NCBI GenBank assembly: GCA_022606425.2
Contig: JAHDVF020001361.1
Coordinates: forward strand, 124,001 to 188,000
Direction of reading: 5' to 3'
Length of the DNA stretch: 64,000 nucleotides
Source of the DNA: Lepidostoma basale
Taxonomy: Eukaryota > Arthropoda > Insecta > Trichoptera > Lepidostomatidae
Part shown: positions 18,140 through 29,399 of the stretch, in pieces
Position numbering within the stretch: position 1 is the stretch's first letter
How the letters are laid out: every line of letters begins with the position of its first letter
Position numbers and translations under genes: made by a program
The notes under the pieces: model-generated
What the model saw: the letters and a program-made list of their open reading frames with translations, nothing else
What the model was told of the DNA's origin: nothing
The model's database searches: none

Positions 18140-18700
18140 TAATCATTTAGCTGTAAAACTTATAACGTTAAAACTGTTGAATTTCAAAATTAAATCAAGT
18201 TTTTTTTTTCATTTTAAGATTTAGTTGAATCGAAATATTATGGAAAACTATTTAACCTAATAATGAAGGTTTAATATCTTCGAAACTTATCCAAAAAATA
18301 AATTCAAATGTGGAAAAAACTGTGTTTTAATGAATGATAATCGTAATTATTTTACTTATTTAAATAAATAAAAATATTTTGAATTGTTTTAACATTTTTC
18401 TCAATAAACGTATGGTTTAACTAGATAATAAAAAATGTATTTAAAAGGATTTTTATTTTAAAATGTGCTTCTCAAAATAATGTTTTTTTTTTACTGTTCA
18501 ATTTCGCATATGTGCATAACTTGCATCTTTACTTAAAACGTATTTTAAACGCTTAATTTACTGTCGATCTTCGATATTATGTATTGAATATTTCGCACTA
18601 GATTATTGTTATTATTTTTACGTAATAATGTGTTTCGAATTGCGCAATAACCGTAGTTTTTTAGTGTCCCTTTCACCAAATAGCTTCGTGTTTTTTTTTT
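18140..18700. other. AT-rich intron 1 sequence of the peptide gene
   Basis: Mostly A/T with poly-T runs; no repeat family or coding frame recognised. Open frames at 18545-18892 are composition artefacts overlapping the promoter. Confidence 0.5.
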
Positions 18701-18711
18701 TAAATACTTAC

Positions 18712-18771
18712 CAACGAAAACATGTCGGTAAACGGTGTTACACTTTATCCAAACACTTACAATTTCACTAT
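18712..18771 (-). other. Non-coding leader exon of the secreted-peptide gene
   Basis: On the minus strand, a transcript starting at the A of TCATAG (18771) would run to TTTTCGTTG and a consensus donor GTAAGTATTT at 18711. It joins to the exon that opens with ATG at 17284. This two-part 5' structure is common in insect secreted-peptide genes. Confidence 0.65.
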
Positions 18772-18804
18772 GACGAAGTAAAGACCGCAAACTGCCTTTT
18801 ATAT
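18769..18804 (-). promoter_or_regulatory. Core promoter: TATA box and initiator
   Basis: Minus strand: ATATAAAAGGC (18804-18794) is followed about 30 bp downstream by GTCATAGTG, an arthropod-type initiator. The spacing is right for a TATA-driven start at about 18771. Confidence 0.65.
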
Positions 18805-19127
18805 CGATCTTTATACAACGAAAATAATACAATAAAAACATTAAACGGTTCATTGGTTCCGTGCTAGTAAGGGAAAGAGAATTAGTCGCCATTTTGTTTT
18901 ACTTTTGAGTATCCCTACAACCAAATAAACATTATATATTGCAAATATTATAACCCAATTAGTTACATTAAAAATGGAGAGACCACGTGGGCGATGCAAG
19001 CATACCAGAAGAGGTCACGTGAACGCTTTAGAAATCATTCATCTTTCTCCTATCTCTCTTGAATGAAGCATCTGATATCGATATGAACGAAAACGATTAT
19101 AGATGTAAGTAAGATGTGAGTAGGACT

Positions 19128-19700
19128 TCTCCATTCGCTTCCACGCCACTCTCTCCTATGCAGACTGCATTCAGGTTGTTCCGATATGTCTGTTCAGGTC
19201 ATCCTTCAACCGTAGTTGCGGTCGCCTTCCACTTCTCTTTGCCGTCCACGGTCTCCAAGTCAGCAGTCCTCTTGTCCATTTTTTGACAGAGCTTCTGGCT
19301 ACGTGACCTGCCCATTGCCACTTTAAAGTCGCTACCCGGTGGATGATGTCAGTGACCTTTGTTTTTTCTCTCACCGTATCGTTTCTGACTCGGTATTTTA
19401 GGCTTATTCTTAACATGGCTCTTTCCATGGCTCTTTGGGTCATTCGTAGTTTCTCGGCACATTGTTTGAACAATGTTACAGTTTCGAGGCCATAAGTAAC
19501 AATTAGCAGCACTCACGCTTCATAAACTTTTCTCTTCTAGTTGATCGTTATTATACGTTTTTTAAAATGTAACTCATTTTTCCGAAAGCTGCCCAGCTTA
19601 GTCCATTTCTTCTCTTGAACTCTATGGTTTGGTTTTCTCAGCCCAATCGAATATTGTGCCCCAGGTATGCGTAACGTGACGCTAACCGGGTGAAAGCTGC
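19128..19700 (-). mobile_element. LINE-B 3' region, head-to-head with the next copy
   Basis: Minus strand: YGLETVTLFKQCAEKLRMTQ, RAMERAMLRISLKYRVRNDT, TLKWQWAGHVARSSVKKW and SGRRPQLRLKDDLNRHIG. An upstream frameshifted part carries NGLSWAAFGKMSYILKN. It opposes the plus-strand copy at 19855. Confidence 0.75.
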
Positions 19701-19854
19701 TGAGAATCGCATGGGGTCAATAAAAAAAGTATAAAAGTTAAAGACACCCTGGAGACAAAGAGGAAGAACCATCATATAGTCCAGGACTCGATAGTTTGAT
19801 GTAAGTATAAATACTTGTATTTTAGATGATAGGTACATGATTTTATAAGTAGTA

Positions 19855-20450
19855 AGAAAAATGTATACCTGGGACATTGTATCCGATTAGATAAAGAAAA
19901 TCAGACGGCAGAACTAAAACGAAGAATCGGACTAAGTTGGGCTGCCTTTGGGAAACTGGAATACATATTAAAAAATTAAAAAACACCCATCAACTTGAAG
20001 AGGAAAATGTATGAAGCTTGTGTTCTGCCAGTAAGTACATATGGTCTTGAAACTGCCATTCTGAAAAAGCACAGTGCAGAGAGACTAAGAGTCATGCAGC
20101 GAGCGATGGAGAGAGCCATGCTAGATCTGTCTCTTAGAGATAGAGTCAGGAACGAAACGGTGAGGGATAAAACAAGAGTCACAGACGTGATCCACCGGGT
20201 GACGACTTTAAAATGGAAATGGGCAGGGCATGTCGCTAGAGCTGTAGACGAAAGATGGACCAAAATACTGCTGAATTGGAAACCGAGAAACACGAGAAGA
20301 AGGGTAGGAAGACCACAAATGAGGTGGAGGGATGTCCTGGAACGATACGCTGAGGTGCTATGGATGCAGACTGCGCAGGAGAGATCGACGTGGAGGGACA
20401 TGGAGGAGGCTTTCGTCCAAGAGTGGACGGCGATAAGCTGAAGAAGAAGA
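19855..20450 (+). mobile_element. LINE-B 3' region, best copy
   Basis: The sequence VYLGHCIRLDKENQTAELKR, then GLSWAAFGKLEYIL and a stop, is followed by a 148-residue open frame: KRKMYEACVLPVSTYGLETA, RVMQRAMERAMLDLSLRDRV, VTTLKWKWAGHVARAVDERW, VGRPQMRWRDVLERYAE and RSTWRDMEEAFVQEWTA. It ends in a GAAGAAGAAGAAAA tail. This is the C-terminal third of an RTE-like pol; the endonuclease and catalytic reverse transcriptase are missing. Confidence 0.8.
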
Positions 20451-20844
20451 AAAATGGACTAAAAACTTTAAACCCGTTTTTCTCAAAACATTTGTTTTTA
20501 ATCTGGTCGCATCGATAACTCGAGCAATTATCAACCGATTTTCAATCTATTTTGTTTGTTTTATTTTTCTTTACAGTCGCTATCGTTAAGCCTGGCCAAT
20601 TTTGAAATTTTTTGATGTTTACTATTTTTTAAGACTGCTTGAATGCAAAAAAGGGCGAAAAAAAATTCAATCGGTCGCCATTTTGTAAAAAATCAAAATA
20701 AAAAAAAATCGGCTACGCTTAACGATAACTACATTCATACAGATTATAATGAACTTTGATTTTCTTGTTTCAAATAACCCCTTTTTGAAAAATCGATGCG
20801 ACCATGGAAGTTATTTATATTTTTCAATAAAAATTGTAAAAAAT

Positions 20845-21220
20845 TGTAGGCAGAGAGAATGAACCGCCACACTACTCTATCCTGACACACCTCTCTAGCT
20901 TCCTCCACATTCATACAGCGAGTCATACACGCACGTCGATTCTTCCGGCTTCTGACATGACCAACCTTTAATATTTGATTAATTTGGTCATGCCATGTTT
21001 TCTTCGGTCTACCTCGACTCCTTACTCCACTTACATCGTTAACGTATACTTTTTTAACTATTCTTTCTTCACCCATGGGCTCCATATGTCCGAACCAACG
21101 CAGCGATCCTTTCATAATTTTGTTCATAATACATTCTTTCGCTCTACATTCCTTCCTAATATCAGCATTTGAGATTCTGTCGTACATCGTTCTACCACGC
21201 ATACGTCTTAGGATATTGAA
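20845..21220 (-). mobile_element. LINE-A 3' fragment
   Basis: The minus-strand frame reads RGRTMYDRISNADIRKECRA, KGSLRWFGHMEPMGEERIVK, RSRGRPKKTWHDQINQILKV and the CMNVEEAREVCQDRVVWRFI end, without the TTAG tail. Confidence 0.8.
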
Positions 21221-21289
21221 TACCTATACATTAAATAAAATATAAAAACCGCTATTCCCATATTATTATTATTATTCATATTCAAATCT

Positions 21290-21985
21290 TCATCAGATCA
21301 TTTGGTATGTATGAGGTATGTATGCGAAATGATCTGATGATGAATGTGAATCCAAGGTTTTTGAAAAAGAATAAATCACGACAGTCTGCAACATTAGCGT
21401 GAATGGTGAAAATTTGAAGCAAGTAGATGAGTTCGTGTTCATTTGAGAGTGGAGAGGGATATTGAAAGAAGGGTTGGGGCAGGCTACAAAGAGAATGGTG
21501 CACTTAAAGTCGTCATCGCAAACAACAACCTGTCCAAAAAAGCTAGAATGGCAGTGCACAATGGTATTCTTGTAAGCCCCTTCTGTATGGAAGCGAAGCA
21601 TGGAACTGGCAAAAGAAGGATGAAAGTAAAATAAATGCAGTAGAAATTAGATCTCTTAAACGAATGTGCGGATACTACTGTGTATGATAGAGTGTCGAAT
21701 GAAAATATAAGAAGTGAATGCGGTGCGAATGATGGTATTATGAAAAAAAATAATGAAAGGATCATTAAGATGGTTTGGACACACGAAAAGAAAGAATGAA
21801 GAAAGAGTGGTAAAAAAAATATGTTTTAACAATTTAAAGGAACTAAAAATAGAGGAACACCGAGAAAAACGTGGCACGATCAAATAAATCAAATATTGAT
21901 TGTCGGCCACGTGAGGAATCAAAGAAATCAACGCGCGTACATGACACGATGTATGAATGTTGAGGAAGCGAGTGGTAAGTGCTAT
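21290..21985 (+). mobile_element. LINE-A 3' fragment fused to a SINE
   Basis: The copy covers about 690 bp in several frames (ERDIERRVGAGYKENGALKV onward). Its end is replaced abruptly by SINE-1 at GAGGAAGCGAG/TGGTAAG, so the last about 70 bp of LINE-A are lost. Confidence 0.75.
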
Positions 21986-22135
21986 GACTACCACACCGAA
22001 GGTCCTGGGTTTGATTCCCGGCAATGACAGTGGGATTATCACACTGTTATTGGTCTGGTGTAGAATTCACGTGACTATAAAAAAGCGATAGATTAGCTAC
22101 CTATCACGTGTCATAATAATCAATATTATAGCTAA
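21967..22135 (+). repeat. SINE-1 copy joined to LINE-A
   Basis: GAGTGGTAAGTGCTATGACT carries most of box A; box B reads GGGTTTGATTCCC. The body continues to CACGTGAC, GCGATAGATTAGCTACCTAT and CAATATTATAGCT. Confidence 0.75.
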
Positions 22136-22249
22136 AATAAATTAAAATCAAATAAAATCAGTTCAATTACTCAACAAACATTACAAACAGCATAAATGTT
22201 TAAGGCATCTATTGAGTACAGGTAAAATATTATATACATATCTACTCGT

Positions 22250-22860
22250 ACAACATAAGAGATGGGCATCTTATTACCCATTTCTTTAAATGAATCAGGG
22301 GATATTTCGAGAACTCGGCCGTGCTAGAGGGTGTTGGTCTTTCTGTCCCTGATAGATTTCTCCGACAGCGACAGCACAGATTGTTTTACCTACCTGCCAC
22401 CAGAAGCAATCTGCCTCTGGTGACACCGGTGGGAAGAGCAATTTGTCTCGTTAACTCCCTGGAGGTCGACGTCTTTCATATTAGTGAAGGTACGTTCAGG
22501 AGACAAATACTCTTGACTTTATTTCATTTCATTTATTTATTTTTAATATATCTAAAGCATTACAGAATTTTTTTTCCAATACACTAAAGATACAAGTTAG
22601 AGATACACAATAATAAGTAATACATAATAGATTAATAAAAAGAGCGAGAAACATAAGATGCATGACAAATTAATAAAATAAATATAACATACAATTATAA
22701 TAAAGATGTCTTCCTAATGTCGAACCATCTCTAATGCGTTCCTGGTACTATGTTGTATTTTTGTATTTTACCTGTACTCAATACGAGTATATGCCTTAAA
22801 CATTTTACTGTTTGCAATGTCTTTTGAGTTAATAAACTGATTTGATTTGATTTGATTAAA
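22250..22860 (+). mobile_element. Jockey-like LINE 3' end interrupted by another insert
   Basis: VGLSVPDRFLRQRQHRLFYL, PATRSNLPLVTPVGRAIC and EVDVFHISEGTFRRQIL are followed at about 22520 by an AT-rich 190-bp insert starting TTTATTTCATTTCATTTATT. The family 3' UTR then resumes (TCTTCCTAATGTCGAACC) and ends in a TTTGA tail. Confidence 0.75.
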
Positions 22861-23215
22861 TACCAGGAACACATGAGAGATAATTCGACATTAGGAAAAC
22901 AAGATTCTTTTCAAAGTCAAGAGTATTAGCCTTCTGAACGTACTTTCACTAATATGAAAGACGCCGATCTTCGAGAAGACCGCGCTCAGCAAACAAAATT
23001 TTCTTTCTACCGGTGTCACCAGAGGCAGATTGGTTCTCTCGAGATATCTATCAGGGACAAAAAAAAAACTGCATCCTCCAGCATGGCCGAGTTCTCGAAA
23101 TATCCCCTGATTAATCTAAAAAAATGGGTTATGAGATGCCCATCTCTTCGAAGCTGCAGATAGTTGTTCCTGAGCATTCCGAAAAGAAATTCCGTGGGAT
23201 AGAGCTATAAAAATA
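22855..23215 (-). mobile_element. Jockey-like LINE 3' end, tail-to-tail with the previous copy
   Basis: The minus strand starts at the 3' UTR (ATACCAGGAACACATGAGAG) and runs into the RDGHLITHFFRLIR block. Its 3' end meets that of the plus-strand copy, making an inverted pair. Confidence 0.7.
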
Positions 23216-23329
23216 ATTATATTTCTAAAATTAGTCATCCTTTTTAGGTAAAATAAAAGCATTATCAAAGTAAAATATTGTTTATAATTTACAAAAGCTT
23301 TATATGTGAGTGTTAAAGTTACCCATCAC

Positions 23330-23455
23330 ACCGCGTCTCTCGCGATGGCGAAAAGCGAAGGATGGAGTGTCGCATCGATTAAAGTGTGGCAGTCCATTCT
23401 TTCTTCCTACCCTTTCGAGGAGACGGCGTGATGGTTAGTTAGTTAGTTAGTTAAA
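23330..23455 (+). mobile_element. LINE-A terminal fragment with (TTAG)n
   Basis: GTGTGGCAGTCCATTCTTTC leads into GAGACGGCGTGATGG, then TTAGTTAGTTAGTTA. It is preceded by CGCGTCTCTCGCGATGGCGA, a junction also present at 63120-63260, so the two share a source with the same deletion. Confidence 0.7.
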
Positions 23456-23851
23456 GTTAAAGAATAAAAACATAATATCGGAACTGAAAATAAAATGGAT
23501 GGTATCTCGGATGGTATGTATGGATGGTATCTATGGATTACATTATTTACGTAAGCTAATATCCATATTTTGAATACTATTGCCATAGATCAGTGAGCAC
23601 AGAAAAAAACAAAAGAAAAATTGATTTACCTACCTTTATTTCTTATTCATTAGTTCATTTCTTCTTTACTTTATGCAAAGGTTTGCTCCACGCTCATTAT
23701 TCCGGTCCAATGAGTTATATTGTCCATTCAAGACTATATTCTGACTAGCATTCTGCCAGGTCCACGTCGTCTTTTAATCTTGCCCATTACCACAAGTAAG
23801 AGGGTCACATACTTATCTCCATGCAATAAGTGACCTAGATAAGAAATTTAT

Positions 23852-24180
23852 CTATGAAGAATTTTTATGAATTAAAACACTATTTTTTCCACTTTTGATA
23901 GTATTTTTCTCGACTTGTTTCGAAGGCTTTCACCTTCATCATCGGGAGAACGATACGAACGAACGATTGAGTTTGTATCGTTCTCCCGATGATGAAGGTT
24001 AGATGTTAGTTAGATGAGGAAGGAAGAAGATAAGCCTTCGAAACATGTCGAGAAATATAAACTCAAAAGTGGAAAAAACATTGTTCTAATTCATAAAAAT
24101 TCGTCATTATGGAATTCCACAGTGTTAACGCCTTAAGTTTATCTAAAATGTATGAATGTTAACGAGTAGAACATTTGAAT
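23852..24180. repeat. Family C palindrome with two hammerhead-like hairpins
   Basis: Arms with CTCGACTTGTTTCGAAGGCT and the complementary AGCCTTCGAAACATGTCGAG flank a centre in which GTATCGTTCTCCCGATGATG is inverted. The outer sequence AATTCGTCATTATGGAATTC, then CACAGTGTTAACGCCTTAAG recurs at 48540 and 60345. Confidence 0.8.
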
Positions 24181-24509
24181 AGTTGATTAATGTGTCCACG
24201 GTATACGAGGCATTCATGCACCGCACTTCCTCACAGACTCAGCAAGGTTACTGAATTAAACTCTTGGCAGTCAACGCTACGATTTGTAAGAGAATAATTT
24301 CTTGTCCCAAGGCGCCAAAGAGCTTCAAAATTAACGCTTCGTGCTTTTGGCATCGCGGGACCACAGATTCACAATCTTTCATCAGTTTCCAGGAGCTCTC
24401 TTTAAAATAACCTTCCTTTTTAAGGCGAGCTTCTCAGACGAAGAGTGCCCTGGAAGTGAATCCTTAACGAAAATGATACTATAAAAATCATCATTCTTCA
24501 ACTTATGTT

Positions 24510-25285
24510 TTCTAGAAACGCGCGTCGATTTCTCTTACTCCTCACGTGGCCGACAATCAATATTTGATTTATTTGATCATGCCAAGTTTTCCTCGGTCTT
24601 TCTCTATTTCTAGTTCCATTTACATCGTTAAAATATACTTTTTTTTACCATTCTTTCTTTATCCATTTTTTCCATGTGTCCAAACCATCTTAATGATCAA
24701 ATAATTAATATTTTTAATTGATAGAAGTTCATTTTAAATAATGAAAACAAATAAATTGTGATACATAATAATAAAGAAATTCTGCATTACATATTTTTTT
24801 GTTTTCATTATCCTAATGATCTTTTCATTATTTTATAAGGATTAATTGTATCTCAATAGAGACGAAGATGTAAATTGTTTTCTGGGAACAGAATGTGGTG
24901 GCCGAGGCGCTTACAGGACTTATGACCTGTCATTGGTTGGGTTGAGCGATCGCTTTATGTTTAACAACATTCCCCATTCCGCCTTTTTTTTTTTATGACC
25001 ACCACGTCTGACAAATTTTTGGAACTTGTATATATGGTAGGATTCCACGCCTATCATATTTACATATTTAAGCTCACTCTACACTATTCCATTATTTTGT
25101 TCTTAACACCATCATTCGCACCGCTTTCACTTCTTATATTTTTATTCGACACTCCATCATACACAGAGTATCCACACATTCGTCTAAGAGATCTCACTTC
25201 TACTGCATTTATTCTACTTTCATCCTTCTTTACCTAATTCCATGCTTCGCTTCCATACATAAGGGTCGGTACAAGAACGCCATAA
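24510..25285 (-). mobile_element. LINE-A copy split by two insertions
   Basis: Minus-strand LINE-A blocks lie at 24510-24700, 24811-24837 and 25085-25285. Between them are an AT-rich segment (24700-24810) with a repeated TAATGATC at its edges, and a family B repeat (24838-25084) whose edges repeat CATTATTTT. The nesting shows that both inserts are younger than this LINE copy. Confidence 0.75.
24838..25084 (+). repeat. Family B repeat inserted in LINE-A
   Basis: It starts AAGGATTAATTGTATCTCAA, TAGAGACGAAGATG and includes GGACTTATGACCTGTCATTG. The flanking CATTATTTT on both sides suggests a roughly 9-bp target duplication. Confidence 0.7.
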
Positions 25286-25604
25286 ATCAAATAATGAATG
25301 TCGACCACGTGAGGAGTCAGAGAAATCGACGCGCGTGCATGACACGATGTATCAATCAATGTGCATTGCCCGTGGATACGAGCATTAAGAACACAAAAAA
25401 TATCTAGGTATGTCATCTGTGCCACCTGATGTGACTAAATAGTCCTATCCTAGAATGACAGGCTTTGTCACACTCCGGACAAGGATATTCTGCTCCTACG
25501 GCTGGACCCCGTCCTCTCCGTCTCTCCTGCCCCTGCCACATAGCGACGACTGTTCTCCACTCCACCCTATCGGTTGCCAACTGCTCCCAGTCCGTTTATC
25601 TGCT

Positions 25605-27065
25605 ACACTAGGGTTTGCCAACCCTATTTGTACCATGCCCCACTTCAACGATTCAAAAATCTCCACGCCCCCCCGCTACCTATTTTTTATTTACCTAACA
25701 AATTCTGAAAAAAATATTAACCCTTTCGTTACGGCTCGCTCAAATACGAATCGTACCGTCAAATACGGCGCGAATATTTCTAACCAATATTTTTGTTAAA
25801 AAACTTATATTCGAATGATAAATGTACTTACCGGGGCTATTTACGCATATTATATTTGTTCGGTTATCCTTTTGCTATCTGATGATGAATAAAAAAGTAC
25901 TTTATATATTCCATAATACATCCATAATTCACTGTTTGTTTTCTGTACCACACAAAAATAATAGAAATTAATAAAAAATATTCAGAGCAGAATTTATAGC
26001 AATTTATAATAAATAACAGATAATAAATACAAAAAAAAAAACGAAACGTCGAAAATCGAATACGCGTGCGACGTAAATTAAACGAATATAGTATAAATGG
26101 CGGCCGATGGGATACTTCACAGATGTGATTTACCGACAGCGCGCATGTAAACCGTAATTATGACAATATACACATATGTAAACAATATATGTAGGTAAGT
26201 AATGGAGTCATTTGTGGTTCCAAATCCTTGCAATAGATTCACTACAAGTACTACAAAGTCGCAAAACGATATATCACGGCTACCGATGTTAACGGTTAGG
26301 AAATCTTACACGTGATATGACGGTTACCGATGCGAATATGTTAATTGCTTCAAATAATACAAATATGAAATATATACTATTTTTTATTTAATTTTTATAA
26401 TAAATAAATAATATGTACTCGTATATAATGTTACATTACTACCCGAAAGAAAATTAGTGCGAGGCTTGATGTGAGCTGCAAAGAGTTTTTATGTGGGGTA
26501 CTAAATTGGTCAATTTAAACCTAATTTTTCACGGTTTGTTATATCTAAATGATTTCGTTTTTTCAATAACAAATCATTTCTCGATACTGCATGGCCACAT
26601 TAGTTATATCTACCAATATTGGTTGATTTCTCCAAGATGGGAGAGAAATTACTTTTAAATCTGAATATCTGTCATTTTAGTCACTAGCCACCCTATCCAA
26701 GTGATCCACAATAACAATTACAGCTGAATCAGTCACCTCACACTTATTGAGCCAATAAAATTGCTCAAATTTGTTATCTGAAACATTTTTTTATACACCT
26801 GCAGAAGACCAATGAAGCCAAATATCTTAGATTTTGCATCAATAATTGTCTTGTTTACTCATTGTATGTAGTTGTTTATTTAGCGTGTTTAATTTTTCAA
26901 AGATGTCGGTCAAATAACTCACTAATGCTTGACCGAAAAGTGCGAAAAAAATGCGTTTTTCGACAACAATGTAACAAATATTAATGATTGGCGCATTGCC
27001 CTCCAAGACATTCATTTTGCCCCCCGGTGGGGCATACGCCCCACGTTGGGAAACACTCGTCTACA
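25605..27065 (-). mobile_element. hAT transposon remnant (ZBED5/SCAND3-like)
   Basis: The right end reads on the minus strand GAGTGTTTCCCAACGTGGGG, a classic hAT-type terminus; the left end reads CTAGGGTTTGCCAACC. Inside, the minus strand around 26640-26920 encodes SYLTDIFEKLNTLNKQLHTM, then IDAKSKIFGFIGLLQ, a typical segment of domesticated-type hAT transposases, with stops and frameshifts. The central 25.7-26.4 kb is AT-rich and unassigned. Confidence 0.65.
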
Positions 27066-27099
27066 CTCTTTACTGCAGTGTGCAGGTTGTCCTTATATC

Positions 27100-27215
27100 T
27101 CTTGTATGACACGATATATGAATGTTAAAGAAGCGAAAGAAATGTCAGGAAAGAAATATGTGGCAGTCCATTATTTTTGCCTACCCCTTCGGAGAGACTT
27201 CGTGATGGTTAGTAA
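27100..27215 (+). mobile_element. LINE-A terminal fragment
   Basis: TGACACGATATATGAATGTT through GAGACTTCGTGATGG and TTAGTAAGTTAG. It adjoins the hAT remnant. Confidence 0.65.
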
Positions 27216-27669
27216 GTTAGAGTTATATATTGTTTTCACCAATTCTTTAATGAAATCTATGCATTGTTTGTGGTATTGGCCGTTGAAGAAATTAATAAAT
27301 AAAATATTACGTGTGAGCGAAAAAGTTTATCCATTTGCAGCGGATTTAGATTTGAAATCTCTCCAGCGAATTCTTGCGTTACATTGTTAAGAAACTCTAA
27401 GTAAATAATGGCAGAAAAATATATGAAATTGTGATAGTTTTTGCTGTGTGCATAGATTCGGAAGGAAACAAATTTGACCGAGATACAGTTTTAGCGGCGA
27501 CCTTAAAGGGGAAAGCATTCTGTTATGGCACAAGCTTCTAAATTATCACAAAACGTTAAAAAATAACAAAACTTTACTAAATTCTCATATGAAGCACTCA
27601 CTTTGTAGTTAGACATTTAAAAAATACAAAATGAATAAAACTCTTTGTATTTAACCACGGTATGGTTAT

Positions 27670-28110
27670 TATCTTCTTATTCTTCTTCTTCCTCAGCCTA
27701 TTCTCGTCCACTCCTGTACAAAGGCCTCATCCATTCGCTTCCATGTCACTCTGTCCTGTGCAGACTGCATCCAGGTTATTCCGGTGTATCCAAATCTGTA
27801 TCCTTTTATGTTTCGCAGTCAGGACAAATGCCTTCTACCAACTCCCCGATGTCCTACCACTTTACCCATTAATATAAGTCGAAGGAGTATTTTTCTCCCC
27901 TTAGCACATGACCCAAATATGAGATCTTTCTGATTTTCATACTCGACAACGGCTCTCTATTGGCTCTGGCTACGTACGTCTGCATTACTGACCCTATCGG
28001 TCCACGGTATACGGAGCATTCTGCGGCATATCCACATCTCAAATGCCTCCAACCGGTTCATTACATTCACTTTTAGAGCCCAGGTTTCGCAGCCATATAG
28101 TAGAACATAC
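27670..28110 (-). mobile_element. RTE-like LINE C-terminal fragments
   Basis: The minus strand encodes blocks ending with the LINE-B type AQDRVTWKRMDEAFVQEWTR at 27700-27770. A second family's ERLEAFEMWICRRMLRIPWT-like block at 28000-28080 is mixed with it. Both are broken. Confidence 0.6.
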
Positions 28111-28189
28111 CATATACCATATAACATTTAATCATTGTTTGTCGGAGTTTCAGGTTAAGATTATCGTTGCAAAAAAGGTCGACTTTGTG

Positions 28190-28535
28190 TATGCAAAAAA
28201 GGTCGACTCTGTGGTGAAGTGAATGCTCGTGCGAATGATCGTGTTATAACAAAATAATGAAAGGATCATTAAGATGGTTTGGACACATGTAAAGAATAAA
28301 TAAAGAAATGATGGTAAAAAAAAGCATTTGTTAACGATGTAAATGGAACTAGAAATAGAGGAAGACCAACATTGAATGTCGGCCACGTGAGGAGTCAGAG
28401 TAATCGACGCGCATGCATGACACGATGTATGAATTTTGAGGAAGCGAGAGAATAATGTCAGGAAAGAAAATTGTGGCAGTCCATTCTTTCTGCCTATCCC
28501 TTCGGGGAGACGGCGTGATGGTTAGTTAATTAGTT
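28190..28535 (+). mobile_element. LINE-A 3' fragment
   Basis: AAGGATCATTAAGATGGTTT, GGACACATGTAAAGAA through ATGAATTTTGAGGAAGCGAG and GGTTAGTTAATTAG. Multiple frameshifts. Confidence 0.7.
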
Positions 28536-28589
28536 TTTTAAAGTATGAATTGTTTCTGAAACAATGAGGTAAAACTCCATATTAAATCA

Positions 28590-28770
28590 TTAATATGAAT
28601 GAAAACGTCTGTCTTCTAGAAGTTTTATTATATTTTAGATGGAATGACATGTTTTGCTCTTCTAATGCATTATCAAATGTAAGATATTATTAAATTTGAT
28701 AATGCCTTAGAAGGTCGAAACTTGTCATTCCATCTAAAATATAATAAAACTCCTAGAAGACAGCGGTTTA
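28590..28770. repeat. Family A palindrome
   Basis: Arms GAAAACGTCTGTCTTCTAGA... and CTCCTAGAAGACAG flank GCTCTTCTAATGCATTATCA and TTTGATAATGCCTTAGAAGG, TCGAAACTTGTCATTCC. The hairpin box reads GAAAC-UU-GUC here. Confidence 0.75.
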
Positions 28771-28929
28771 TCCACATTTCAAACGTCTTCAAACGGTTCA
28801 TTAAATTCACTTTTAGAGTCCAGGTTTCGCAGCCATATAGTAGAACATACCATCTATAACATTTATTCATTCTTTGTCGGAGTTTCAGGTTAAGATTATC
28901 GTTGCAAAAAGGGTTATCATTTTATTAGA

Positions 28930-29385
28930 ACTAACTATCTAACTAACTAACCATCACGCCGTCTCCCCGAAGGGGTAGGCAGAAAGAATGGACTGCCACA
29001 CTTTGTTTTCCTGACATATTTCTCTCGCTTCCTCAACATTCATACATCGTGTCATGCACGCGCGTCGATTTCTCTGACTTCTTTAATGGCCGACATTCAA
29101 TATTTATTTATTTATTTATTTTGTTATTGACGGAATTAATTCCAATACATTATTCATAATACAGATAAGTTACTTAAATCTAGGAACATTTTAAAACAGT
29201 AACAATAAACAATTAGCCTAGGACAAGTTAAGAGGATGATCTGGAAGAGAGTAAAGAAGAAAGATTAATAGATATGTAGAGATTAATATTTGATTTATAT
29301 GATCGTGCCACGTTTTCCTCGGTCTTCCTCTATTTCTGGTTCCATTTACATCGTTAACATATAATTTACATCGTTAACATTTTAT
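28930..29385 (-). mobile_element. LINE-A copy interrupted by a T-rich insert
   Basis: The 3' end starts with AACTAACTATCTAACTAACTA in reverse at 28925 and is broken at 29105-29280 by a segment beginning with (TTTA)n. The LINE resumes with GATCGTGCCACGTTTTCCTC at 29300. Confidence 0.7.
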
Positions 29386-29399
29386 TAGATGTTTTTTAT

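Noticed and set aside
18545..18892. Open frames of 79-115 codons on both strands
   Set aside because: They overlap the promoter and leader exon of the secreted-peptide gene and have A/T-driven composition without similarity.
23433..23455. (TTAG)n runs as interstitial telomere repeats
   Set aside because: The unit is TTAG, not the insect telomeric TTAGG, and it always follows the LINE-A terminal block, so it is the element's tail.
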